Shown here: piece after piece, positions 1 to 5,943 of the stretch | Layout of the letters: every line of letters begins with the position of its first letter | How positions within the stretch are numbered: the stretch's first letter is position 1 | From: SURF-13 sp041695325 | GTDB taxonomy: Bacteria > Pseudomonadota > Gammaproteobacteria > SURF-13 | Direction: 5' to 3' | Assembly: GCA_041695325.1 (NCBI GenBank) | Contig: JBGFRC010000030.1 | Span: 1-19,688, forward strand | DNA: 19,688 nucleotides | Made by a program: the position numbers and the translations under genes | Notes under the pieces: generated by a model | Database searches by the model: none | Told to the model about the DNA's origin: nothing | Seen by the model: the letters and a program-made list of their open reading frames with translations, nothing else

Positions 1-122
<122 letters not shown>

Positions 123-125
<3 letters not shown>

Positions 126-284
126 CCGGTTGTTGATAAAGGCCATCCATGGCCTTTATCAACCCGCAAAGCAAAAAGTGTGATTTTTGCTTTGCTCCAT
201 TTTTCAAGCACATAAACCGTGCTCGAAAAATGGCGGCGCGTCCCTGCACCGCACGCAGGCTGTTTATCAACAGCCTGCTAACCG
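123..284 (+). repeat. Structured intergenic repeat, copy 1
   Basis: A run of hairpins starts at the rpoD stop codon. Stem A is 132-146/149-163 (GTTGATAAAGGCCAT, 2-nt loop). Stem B is 166-177/184-195 (GCAAAGCAAAAA / TTTTTGCTTTGC). Stem C is about 197-211/219-233 (CCATTTTTC... / ...GAAAAATGG). A conserved unpaired block with TCCCTGCACCGCAC lies at about 241-254, and stem D is about 255-263/270-278 (GCAGGCTGT / ACAGCCTGC). The outer ends TAACCGGTTGTTG and CAACAGCCTGCTAA are roughly complementary. The same architecture occurs inverted at 2471-2642. No U-tract follows, so it is not a classical intrinsic terminator, although it may protect or form mRNA 3' ends. Confidence 0.8.
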
Positions 285-311
285 AATAGCAAGACGTTGG
301 AAGTCTCATTT

Positions 312-701
312 TTAATAGCCTGCTGGGGATTTCGTGGTAAACGCGCACTGCGGGTTATGCTCCTCCGCATGGCAGTTGGAGCACAGAAGGCGGCATTTTT
401 TCGCTTCTTGGAGCACTGCCGCCCATCTCCTGTTGGAGAGTGAGCGAAGGTCCAGTTGAAACTCCTTTGCTCCAGGAGCAGGATGATGGAACTCTAATGC
501 CGCATAGTTTTTGTTATAGCCGCAACGCTCGCATTCCATCCCCCTCATCTCGATTAATTTCAACTTTCTTTCCCTGCCCCGCTTTTGTTGGGCCTGGTAG
601 TTTTGATAGCGGTCGTTGTTGTGAGCGTTTTTACATTTACGAGAGCAAAATTTTCTCTGGCGGCCGCTTAGTTGTGTTTTGCAATTTAGGCAGCGTTTCA
701 T
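312..701 (-). CDS. Small HNH endonuclease-like zinc-binding protein
   Basis: This 129-residue protein has an N-terminal zinc-ribbon-like cluster (C4, C7, C19, C23) and a C-terminal HNH domain. The HNH parts are a CERCG knuckle at 57-61, the FHH motif at 71-73, and LLCSNCHAEEH at 105-115, with the second Cys pair (C107, C110), N109 and H111/H115. HNH proteins are metal-dependent nucleases of restriction, phage or homing origin; the substrate here is unknown. It is encoded opposite to its neighbours, in DNA visibly richer in A+T, and lies about 120 bp from an intron-bearing tRNA gene, so a past role in intron mobility is possible but unproven. ATG at 701 is the first in-frame start; no convincing Shine-Dalgarno sequence precedes it. 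Confidence 0.75.
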   Translation of the reverse strand: MKRCLNCKTQLSGRQRKFCSRKCKNAHNNDRYQNYQAQQKRGRERKLKLIEMRGMECERCGYNKNYAALEFHHPAPGAKEFQLDLRSLSNRRWAAVLQEAKKCRLLCSNCHAEEHNPQCAFTTKSPAGY

Positions 702-807
702 AAACCAGAGTGAAAAGGTATTAGCTTATTTTTAATATCATAATCAATATTATCCTGATACTCAATATCGAAAAATCGCCCCACTGCGATTGGGCGTTAA
801 AAACTGG

Positions 808-813
808 TAGAAT
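808..813 (+). promoter_or_regulatory. Possible -10 element of the tRNA promoter
   Basis: TAGAAT lies 9 nt upstream of the mature tRNA 5' end at 823, in an AT-rich spacer (702-822). No good -35 hexamer stands 16-18 nt upstream; a small hairpin (CGCCC 778-782 / GGGCG 792-796) is there instead. This is a weak prediction, and the tRNA could instead be read from further upstream. Confidence 0.3.
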
Positions 814-822
814 AAAAAAGTT

Positions 823-1145
823 GGGCCTGTAGCTCAGTTGGTTAGAGCAGGGGACTCATCATAATAAGGTGCGTTCATATCGAAAGATGTGAAATGAACG
901 GGATGAATTCAGGGAAACCTTCCAGTCAAGGCTGAAGGCTGATGGCAACCCTGAGCCAAGCCGGGAGTACACTTCCGGAAGGTGCAGAGACTACCTGAGG
1001 GCTTGAGTGTCCTTAAATCACAGGCTTTGAGCGTCCCGCACCCTGAGCGATGTATTCGCGGGTGATGAGATAGTCCACTCCCGCTGGAAATGGCGGGAAA
1101 AAGTGAATCCCTTGGTCGCAGGTTCGAGTCCTGCCGGGCCCACCA
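823..1145 (+). tRNA. ileX: tRNA-Ile(CAU) (possibly elongator tRNA-Met), interrupted by a group I intron
   Basis: The exons are 823-859 and 1106-1145 and join into a complete cloverleaf. The acceptor stem is 823-829 (GGGCCTG) with 1135-1141 (CGGGCCC), and the discriminator A1142 is followed by an encoded CCA. The D stem is GCTC/GAGC (832-835/845-848). The anticodon stem is GGGGA/TCCCT (850-854/1108-1112), and the loop CTCATAA carries anticodon CAT at 857-859. The T arm is GCAGG-TTCGAGT-CCTGC (1118-1134). A CAU anticodon with this body best fits the lysidine-modified AUA-reading isoleucine tRNA, the same type that carries the Azoarcus intron; elongator Met cannot be excluded by eye, so the symbol is tentative. 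The 246-nt interruption follows anticodon base 36. rimO starts 12 nt after CCA. Confidence 0.9.
860..1105 (+). ncRNA. Self-splicing group I intron in the tRNA anticodon loop
   Basis: The 246-nt intron has a full group I core. P1 pairs exon CAT (857-859) with GTG (869-871), giving the required U-G wobble at the 5' splice site. P2 is 872-878/894-900 with an inner GAAA tetraloop. P3 is GGGATG 900-905 with CGTCCC 1032-1037. P4 is TCAGGG 909-914 with CCCTGA 949-954. P5 is about 918-925/932-938. P6/P6a spans about 955-985. P7 is GACTA 989-993 with TAGTC 1071-1075, inside the conserved GTGCAGAGACTA and GATAGTCC strings. P8 is CACCC 1039-1043 with GGGTG 1060-1064, plus GCGA/TCGC. P9 is CCCGCT 1080-1085 with GGCGGG 1092-1097. 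It ends in G1105 (omega G). There is no internal ORF. It resembles the Azoarcus tRNA-Ile intron but carries an extra segment of about 38 nt (994-1031) between P7 and P3. Confidence 0.93.
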
Positions 1146-1157
1146 TTAATCAGAGTC

Positions 1158-2474
1158 ATGTCCACGCTCCCGCCGAAAGTCGGTTTTGTCAGCCTCGGTT
1201 GCCCCAAAGCGCTGGTGGATTCGGAGCATATCCTCACCCAGTTGCGCGCCGAAGGCTACGCGATTTCGCCCACCTATCGGGATGCCGAGCTCGTCATCGT
1301 CAACACTTGCGGTTTCATTGACGAGGCGGTGGAGGAATCGCTGGAGGCCATCGGCGAGGCGCTGGCCGAGAACGGCAAGGTGATCGTCACCGGCTGTCTC
1401 GGCGCCAAGGGCGACATCGTCAAGCAAGCCTACCCGGAAGTGCTGGCGGTGACGGGGCCGCATGCGCTGCAAGAGGTGATGGACGCGGTGCACGCGCATC
1501 TGCCTGCGCCGCACGATCCGTTCACGAGCTTGATACCGCCGCAGGGGATCAAGCTCACCCCGAAGCACTATGCCTATCTGAAAATCTCCGAAGGCTGCGA
1601 TCACCGCTGCACGTTTTGCATCATCCCCTCGCTGCGCGGCGATCTCGTCAGCCGTCCGCTGCACGAGGTGATGCAGGAGGCGGAGCATCTGGTCAAGAGC
1701 GGCGTGAAGGAACTGCTGATTATTTCCCAGGACACCAGCGCCTACGGCGCGGATGTGAAATACCGCACCGCCTTTTGGCAGGGCCGTCCGCTGAAGACCC
1801 GTATCACGGAACTGGCGCGCGCCCTGGGCGAGCTGGGCGTGTGGATACGCCTGCACTACGTGTATCCGTATCCGCACGTGGACGATCTCATTCCGCTCAT
1901 GGCGGAGGGAAAACTCGCCCCCTACCTCGATGTGCCGCTGCAACACGCCAGTCCGCGCATCTTGAAGGCCATGAAGCGCCCGGCCAACAGCGAGGACACG
2001 CTGGCGCGCATCCGGCGCTGGCGCGCGGTCTGTCCGGAGATCACGCTGCGCAGCACCTTCATCGTCGGCTTTCCCGGCGAAACCGAAGCCGAATTCGAAC
2101 AGTTGCTGGAGTTTCTGCATGAGGCGCAACTGGATCGCGCCGGCTGTTTCGCCTATTCGCCGGTCGAGGGCGCGCGCGCCAACGCCTTGCCGGATCACGT
2201 GCCGGAGCAAGTAAAGCAGGAGCGGCGCGCGCGTTTCATGCAAACCCAGGCGGCGATCTCGCGCGCCAAACTTGGACGGAGAGTGGGCAAGACCTATCGC
2301 GTGCTGATAGATGAAGTGACGGAAGCTTCCGCCTGCGCGCGCTCCATGCACGAGACGCCGGAGGTAGACGGCGTGATCCGTCTGCCGGCCGCGCACGGCC
2401 TGAAGGCGGGTGCGTGGGTCAACGCGGTCATTACCGCATCGGACGCGCACGACCTTGATGCGCGCCTGGTTTAG
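1158..2474 (+). CDS. rimO: Ribosomal protein S12 methylthiotransferase RimO
   Basis: RimO is a radical-SAM enzyme that methylthiolates the conserved aspartate of ribosomal protein S12. The 438-residue protein has the full layout: an N-terminal UPF0004 domain with cluster cysteines C15, C51 and C80 (VSLGCPKALVDSE, NTCGFI, VTGCLG), a radical-SAM core with CDHRCTFC at 147-154 (C147, C151, C154), and a C-terminal TRAM-like domain from about 370. The SLGCPKALVDSE start separates RimO from the tRNA-modifying relative MiaB. The ATG at 1158 is 12 nt after the tRNA CCA with no clear Shine-Dalgarno, so the gene is probably on the tRNA transcript and freed by 3' tRNA processing. The TAG stop lies in the outer arm of the second structured repeat. 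Confidence 0.96.
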   Translation: MSTLPPKVGFVSLGCPKALVDSEHILTQLRAEGYAISPTYRDAELVIVNTCGFIDEAVEESLEAIGEALAENGKVIVTGCLGAKGDIVKQAYPEVLAVTGPHALQEVMDAVHAHLPAPHDPFTSLIPPQGIKLTPKHYAYLKISEGCDHRCTFCIIPSLRGDLVSRPLHEVMQEAEHLVKSGVKELLIISQDTSAYGADVKYRTAFWQGRPLKTRITELARALGELGVWIRLHYVYPYPHVDDLIPLMAEGKLAPYLDVPLQHASPRILKAMKRPANSEDTLARIRRWRAVCPEITLRSTFIVGFPGETEAEFEQLLEFLHEAQLDRAGCFAYSPVEGARANALPDHVPEQVKQERRARFMQTQAAISRAKLGRRVGKTYRVLIDEVTEASACARSMHETPEVDGVIRLPAAHGLKAGAWVNAVITASDAHDLDARLV

Positions 2475-2642
2475 CAGTTTGTTGAAAAACTCGTTTTTCA
2501 ACAAACTGCGGTGCGGTACAGGGATGTAGCGCCATTTTTCGAACGCGTTAAGCGTTTGAAAAATGAAGCAAAGCAAAAATCACATTTTTTGCTTTGCGTG
2601 ATTGGAAAAGTCCAAGGATGGACTTTTCCAACAAACTGTTAG
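2471..2642 (-). repeat. Structured intergenic repeat, copy 2 (inverted relative to copy 1)
   Basis: Read on the minus strand this has the same order of elements as copy 1. The outer arms TTAGCAGTTTGTTG (2471-2484) and CAACAAACTGTTAG (2629-2642) are nearly perfect inverted repeats. Stem B keeps the same sequence, GCAAAGCAAAAA 2568-2579 / TTTTTGCTTTGC 2586-2597. Stem C is about 2532-2539/2557-2564 (CATTTTTC / TTGAAAAAT), and the unpaired block GCGGTGCGGTACAGGGATG is at about 2508-2526. The two end hairpins (GTTGAAAAAC.../...GTTTTTCAAC and TTGGAAAAGTCCA/TGGACTTTTCCAA) differ in sequence from copy 1 but keep pairing. The rimO stop TAG (2472-2474) sits inside the left arm. Confidence 0.8.
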
Positions 2643-2763
2643 CCGCATCGCGCGGGCATATTGACTTTTAAAGTCCACGGGTGTATTACTTAACGGCTTC
2701 CTTTTGGGGTTGTAAGGGCCGGTTGAGCAGTGGCGGTAAGCGTCCCTTGATGAAGACCGGCTC

Positions 2764-2793
2764 TTGACAAATCGGAGCGAGTCATCTTAGTAT
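2764..2793 (+). promoter_or_regulatory. Sigma70-type promoter
   Basis: A perfect -35 TTGACA (2764-2769) is separated by 18 nt from TAGTAT (2788-2793), which matches the -10 consensus at most positions. Transcription would start near 2800, giving a leader of about 90 nt before the phosphoesterase ATG. The 16-bp palindrome at 2801-2816 begins at the predicted start site, so a repressor could act there. Confidence 0.65.
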
Positions 2794-2800
2794 CACAAGC

Positions 2801-2816
2801 GGTTTATATATAAACC
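2801..2816. promoter_or_regulatory. 16-bp perfect palindrome, candidate operator
   Basis: GGTTTATATATAAACC is a perfect inverted repeat located immediately after the predicted -10 element, where many repressors bind. No regulator family is recognised from the sequence alone; it could also simply be AT-rich DNA that melts easily. Confidence 0.4.
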
Positions 2817-2835
2817 TATAAGAAGCTTTAATTCC

Positions 2836-2849
2836 TTGATTAACATCAA
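2836..2849. promoter_or_regulatory. FNR/ANR-type binding box
   Basis: TTGATTAACATCAA matches the FNR/CRP-family consensus TTGAT-N4-ATCAA at every defined position. Its centre is about 42 nt downstream of the start predicted for the 2764-2793 promoter, a position suited to repression. If it were a class II activator site (-41.5), transcription would start near 2884, leaving too short a leader to contain the ribosome binding site at 2880-2884. Confidence 0.6.
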
Positions 2850-2892
2850 AAATTAAAACTTTCACAACTTGTTAAAAACAGGAGAGCAACCA

Positions 2893-3999
2893 ATGATGAA
2901 TCTTAGTCGCCGTAATTTCCTCAAGGGTGCGGCTGCAGCCGGTGTCGGCAGCATCCTGCCCTTGAGCATGGTCACGGTCGAGGCTCAGGCGGGCGAGAGC
3001 TTCACCTTCGCCTGGATCACCGACCAGCACCTGCAACTCATCTCTGGCACCAAATTCGTGAAAAGCTGGGACGACGGTTTCAAGCTGGCGATCAGCGAAG
3101 TGATGAACGCCAGCCCGAAGCCCGACTTCTGCTACTTCGGCGGTGACCTGGCCCAGGCCGGCTTGAAGGCCGAGCTGGACCATGGTATGGAAATGTGGGC
3201 CAAGACCGGCCTCAAGGCCCGCGCCATTGTCGGCGAGCATGACTACTACCTCGACATGGGCGCGGCTGCCAGAAAGGCTTATGGCATTCCCGCCGACAAC
3301 TACACCTTCGAGCACAAGGGCGTGCAGTTCCTCATGCTGAACACCATCCGCGCCGCCGAGGACTGGGAAAAGCGCCAGGCCAAGGATCCGCAGAAACGCA
3401 TGAAGGAAATGATGCGCCTGGACAACTATATTGACGGTTCCCCCTTCCGCCTGGGCCGTGAAGGTCTGGCCTGGTTGAAGAAGACCGTCGCCGGCATGGA
3501 CAAGAACAAGCACACCATCGTGTGCTCGCACTCCCCGATACAGAAGATCTACAGCGGCTGGAACTTCTGGACCGAGGACGCGGAAGAGATCCAGGCCACG
3601 CTGAAGGACTTCAAGCGCGTCACCGTGCTGTACAACCACGTGCACCAGCCGCTCGGCAGCCAGAAGGGCAACATCTCCTTCTTCTCCAACTTCTCCACCG
3701 CCTGGCCGTGGCCACATCCGGCCAGCATCGCGGATGCCACCATGTGCTTCGGCGGACGCTACCAGGGCTGCGGCAAGGGTCCGGATTACGTCCCGAACCT
3801 GATTCTGCCGTATCACCGCGCCGACGTGGCCAACTTCCGCGACGCTACCGGCTGGACGCTGGTCAACACCGACACGGGCGGCAAGCTGGATGCCGAGATC
3901 ATCCAGTGGGGTGACAATCCGAAGCGCAAGGTCACCTGGGATCAGCAGCTCAAGGAAATCGACCCACGCCCCGCCACCAAGGCCCAGATGCACTATTAA
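2893..3999 (+). CDS. Tat-exported calcineurin-like metallophosphoesterase
   Basis: This 368-residue protein starts at ATG 2893, 8 nt after AGGAG (2880-2884); an upstream in-frame TTG would put the ribosome binding site inside the gene. A twin-arginine signal (SRRNFLKG, residues 5-12, then a small hydrophobic stretch to about 33) predicts folded export to the periplasm. The binuclear metal motifs are D44-x-H46, GGD 83-85, GEHD 114-117, CSHS 211-214 and NHVH 248-251. GEHD replaces the usual GNHD, so a conserved Asn ligand is Glu. The protein is much shorter than the SoxB/5'-nucleotidase type, and its substrate is unknown. It is followed after 19 nt by a cytochrome c gene with its own good ribosome binding site, so the two probably act together in the periplasm. 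Confidence 0.85.
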   Translation: MMNLSRRNFLKGAAAAGVGSILPLSMVTVEAQAGESFTFAWITDQHLQLISGTKFVKSWDDGFKLAISEVMNASPKPDFCYFGGDLAQAGLKAELDHGMEMWAKTGLKARAIVGEHDYYLDMGAAARKAYGIPADNYTFEHKGVQFLMLNTIRAAEDWEKRQAKDPQKRMKEMMRLDNYIDGSPFRLGREGLAWLKKTVAGMDKNKHTIVCSHSPIQKIYSGWNFWTEDAEEIQATLKDFKRVTVLYNHVHQPLGSQKGNISFFSNFSTAWPWPHPASIADATMCFGGRYQGCGKGPDYVPNLILPYHRADVANFRDATGWTLVNTDTGGKLDAEIIQWGDNPKRKVTWDQQLKEIDPRPATKAQMHY

Positions 4000-4018
4000 G
4001 AGAATAAGGAGCAAAACC

Positions 4019-4432
4019 ATGACGATACGTAAAAGCACATTGGCCGCGCTCGGCGCGTCCTTTATTCTGGGTTTGGCCACTGCACTGCCCGCGCACGCGG
4101 AAGCCGTAACCGATACCTCCAAGTGGGAGAAGGAGTTCAAGGCGTCTGTAGAACGCGGTGAACCCCTGTATCACGGCGGTGTCCAGGTGGACGGCAACGG
4201 CGTGGCCTGCGACCAGTGCCATCCGGAAGGCACCAACATTCACCCGGAGACCTATCCCAAGTTCCAGAAGCAACTGGGCAAAGTGTCCCAGCTGTGGGAG
4301 ATGGTCAACTGGTGCATTGAGAACCCGCTGGAAGGCAAACCCCTCGCCGCGGACAGTCAGGACATGAATGACATGATTGCCTACATGACTTACATCCGCA
4401 AGGGTTTCAAGCTGGAGCCGGGCAAGTACTAA
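4019..4432 (+). CDS. Periplasmic monoheme cytochrome c
   Basis: This 137-residue protein starts at ATG 4019, 7 nt after AAGGAG (4006-4011). A Sec signal peptide (MTIRKS, hydrophobic core to about 22, AHA cleavage site near residue 27) exports it. One heme motif, CDQCH, is at 64-68. Methionines at 116, 119 and 123 in the C-terminal helix (DMNDMIAYMTYIRKG) are candidate distal ligands, and an unpaired Cys lies at 99. The C-terminal part, with NWCIENPLEGKPL, recalls SoxX/SoxA/TsdA-type cytochromes of sulfur oxidisers, but I do not assign it to one of these. It shares a transcript with the phosphoesterase and ends at a strong terminator. A role as electron donor or acceptor for an unknown partner is inferred. 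Confidence 0.88.
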   Translation: MTIRKSTLAALGASFILGLATALPAHAEAVTDTSKWEKEFKASVERGEPLYHGGVQVDGNGVACDQCHPEGTNIHPETYPKFQKQLGKVSQLWEMVNWCIENPLEGKPLAADSQDMNDMIAYMTYIRKGFKLEPGKY

Positions 4433-4456
4433 TCTGTAACCATCGCAGTAACCCTG

Positions 4457-4488
4457 AACGGCGCTGTGGAGACACAGCGCCGTTTTTT
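4457..4488. terminator. Rho-independent terminator, probably bidirectional
   Basis: A perfect 12-bp stem AACGGCGCTGTG (4457-4468) / CACAGCGCCGTT (4473-4484) with a GAGA loop is followed by a T-run (4483-4488). It closes the phosphoesterase-cytochrome unit. The convergent bioA gene ends only about 55 nt further on, so it may also serve that gene, although there is only a short A-run on the other side. Confidence 0.92.
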
Positions 4489-4541
4489 ATTGACTACAGA
4501 GAAAAGATACAAGATACAAGAGAAAAGAAAAAGAACAGCCG

Positions 4542-5891
4542 TTAATTCCGCGTCGCAAGATCAATTCCCGTATACGCCGTTTCCGCTGTGTAGTTGATCT
4601 CCTCCGGCGTAATCACATACGGCGGCATGAGGTAGATCACGTCGCCCAGGGGGCGAAGCAGTACGCCGTGCTCCAGCGCGTGGCGATAAACAGATAAACC
4701 GCGCCGCTCTTGCCATGGATAAGGCGTGCGGGCGGCTTTATCTTTAATCATCTCGATGGCGAGTATCATGCCGGTCTGGCGCACCTCGGCGACGCGCGGG
4801 TGATCCTGGAATCGCACGGCGGCGTTGCGCATTGCGCCCGCGAGCAGCTGATTGTTCTCCAGCGTCTTGTCTTGCTCGAAAATATCCAGCGTCGCCAGCG
4901 CCGCGCGACAGGCGAGCGCGTTGCCGGTGTAGCTGTGCGAGTGCAGAAACGCGCGCAGCGTCGTGTAATCGTCGTAGAACGCCTGATAGATTTGATCCGT
5001 GGTCAACACGGCGGAGAGCGGCAGATAGCCGCCGGTCAGGCCTTTGCCGAGACATAGAAAGTCCGGTGTGATGCGCGCCTGTTCGCAGGCGAACATCGTG
5101 CCGGTGCGGCCGAAGCCCACGGCAATCTCATCGGCGATCAAATGTACGCCGTGGCGGTCGCAGGCCGCGCGCAGCAGGCTTAAATAAACCGGGTCGTGCA
5201 TGCGCATCCCGCCCGCGCATTGCACCAGCGGCTCGATGATGACGGCGCAGGTTTCCGCCGCATGTTTTTCCAGAGCCTGTTCCATGTGGGCGAACATATC
5301 CCTGGAGTAATCGGCGCAGGACTCGCCTTGCTCACGGTGAAAGCAATCGGGGCTGGGTACGCTGATGACCTCCATCAACAGCGGCGCGTAGGTCTCTTTA
5401 TAAAGCGCGACATTGCCGACCGAAAGCGCGCCCAGGGTCTCGCCGTGATAGCCGTTGGTGAGGGTGATAAATTTGGTTTTTTGCGCGCGGCCCTGGTTGT
5501 GCCAATAGTGGTAACTCATCTTCAGCGCTACTTCGACGGCGCTGGAGCCGTTGTCGGCGTAGAAGCAGCGCGCCAAGCCCGGCGGGGCAAGCTGAATCAG
5601 ACGCTCGGAAAGCAGGATGGCGGGCTCGTGTGTGAAGCCGGCGAGCAGCACGTGTTCCAGGCGACCCAATTGCTCGCGCAAAGCGGCGTTGATGCGCGGG
5701 TTGCAGTGGCCGAACAGGTTCACCCACCAGGAGCTGACGGCGTCGAGATAGTGCTTGCCGTCGTAATCTTCCAGCCACACCCCTTGCGCGCGCTTGATGG
5801 GGATGGGCGGGAACCGCTCGTGATCCTTCATCTGCGTGCAGGGGTGCCAGAGCGCGGCGAGGTCGCGCCGCGCCCATCCGGTGTTTTTCAT
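4542..5891 (-). CDS. bioA: Adenosylmethionine-8-amino-7-oxononanoate aminotransferase
   Basis: BioA converts KAPA to DAPA in biotin synthesis, using SAM as amino donor and PLP as cofactor. The 449-residue protein has the family signatures: LWHPCTQM near 14-21, DAVSSWWVNLFGH at 50-62, the GSSAVEVALK cofactor region at 115-124, YHGET at 148-152, IADE with D254, and the PLP lysine in LGKGLTGG (K283). The ATG at 5891 is chosen over an upstream TTG at 5906; neither has a clear Shine-Dalgarno sequence. No other biotin gene is nearby. It lies 52 nt downstream of the REC-GGDEF-EAL gene on the same strand and may be read from it. A Cys replaces the Tyr of the enterobacterial WHPYTS motif. Confidence 0.93.
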   Translation of the reverse strand: MKNTGWARRDLAALWHPCTQMKDHERFPPIPIKRAQGVWLEDYDGKHYLDAVSSWWVNLFGHCNPRINAALREQLGRLEHVLLAGFTHEPAILLSERLIQLAPPGLARCFYADNGSSAVEVALKMSYHYWHNQGRAQKTKFITLTNGYHGETLGALSVGNVALYKETYAPLLMEVISVPSPDCFHREQGESCADYSRDMFAHMEQALEKHAAETCAVIIEPLVQCAGGMRMHDPVYLSLLRAACDRHGVHLIADEIAVGFGRTGTMFACEQARITPDFLCLGKGLTGGYLPLSAVLTTDQIYQAFYDDYTTLRAFLHSHSYTGNALACRAALATLDIFEQDKTLENNQLLAGAMRNAAVRFQDHPRVAEVRQTGMILAIEMIKDKAARTPYPWQERRGLSVYRHALEHGVLLRPLGDVIYLMPPYVITPEEINYTAETAYTGIDLATRN

Positions 5892-5943
5892 GGCGTGGAT
5901 AAGCAAGGGCTGTTCATCAGCATCAGGACAAACCAGGCAGGCT

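Larger units (their letters stand above)
2643..2892 (+). other. Intergenic leader of the phosphoesterase-cytochrome unit
   Basis: This 250-nt gene-free stretch contains a short palindrome GACTTTTAAAGTC (2663-2675), an inverted pair GCCGGT 2718-2723 / ACCGGC 2756-2761, a sigma70-like promoter, a 16-bp palindrome and an FNR-type box (listed separately). No RNA gene or ORF is convincing. The dense set of control elements suggests that the downstream pair is conditionally expressed. Confidence 0.6.

Noticed and set aside
126..284. Classical Rho-independent terminator after rpoD
   Set aside because: Strong hairpins are present but no T-run follows them; the whole element is better described as a structured repeat.
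1013..1237. Minus-strand frame across the tRNA (74 codons)
   Set aside because: It is read from the antisense of the intron and tRNA 3' exon, a common false gene call.
1146..2576. Long minus-strand frame opposite rimO (476 codons)
   Set aside because: It is the mirror of a clear rimO gene in GC-rich DNA; its translation is rich in Arg/His/Ala low-complexity stretches with no motif.
2872..4140. Long minus-strand frame opposite the phosphoesterase
   Set aside because: It is a shadow of a gene with intact catalytic motifs and spans two plus-strand genes and their ribosome binding sites.
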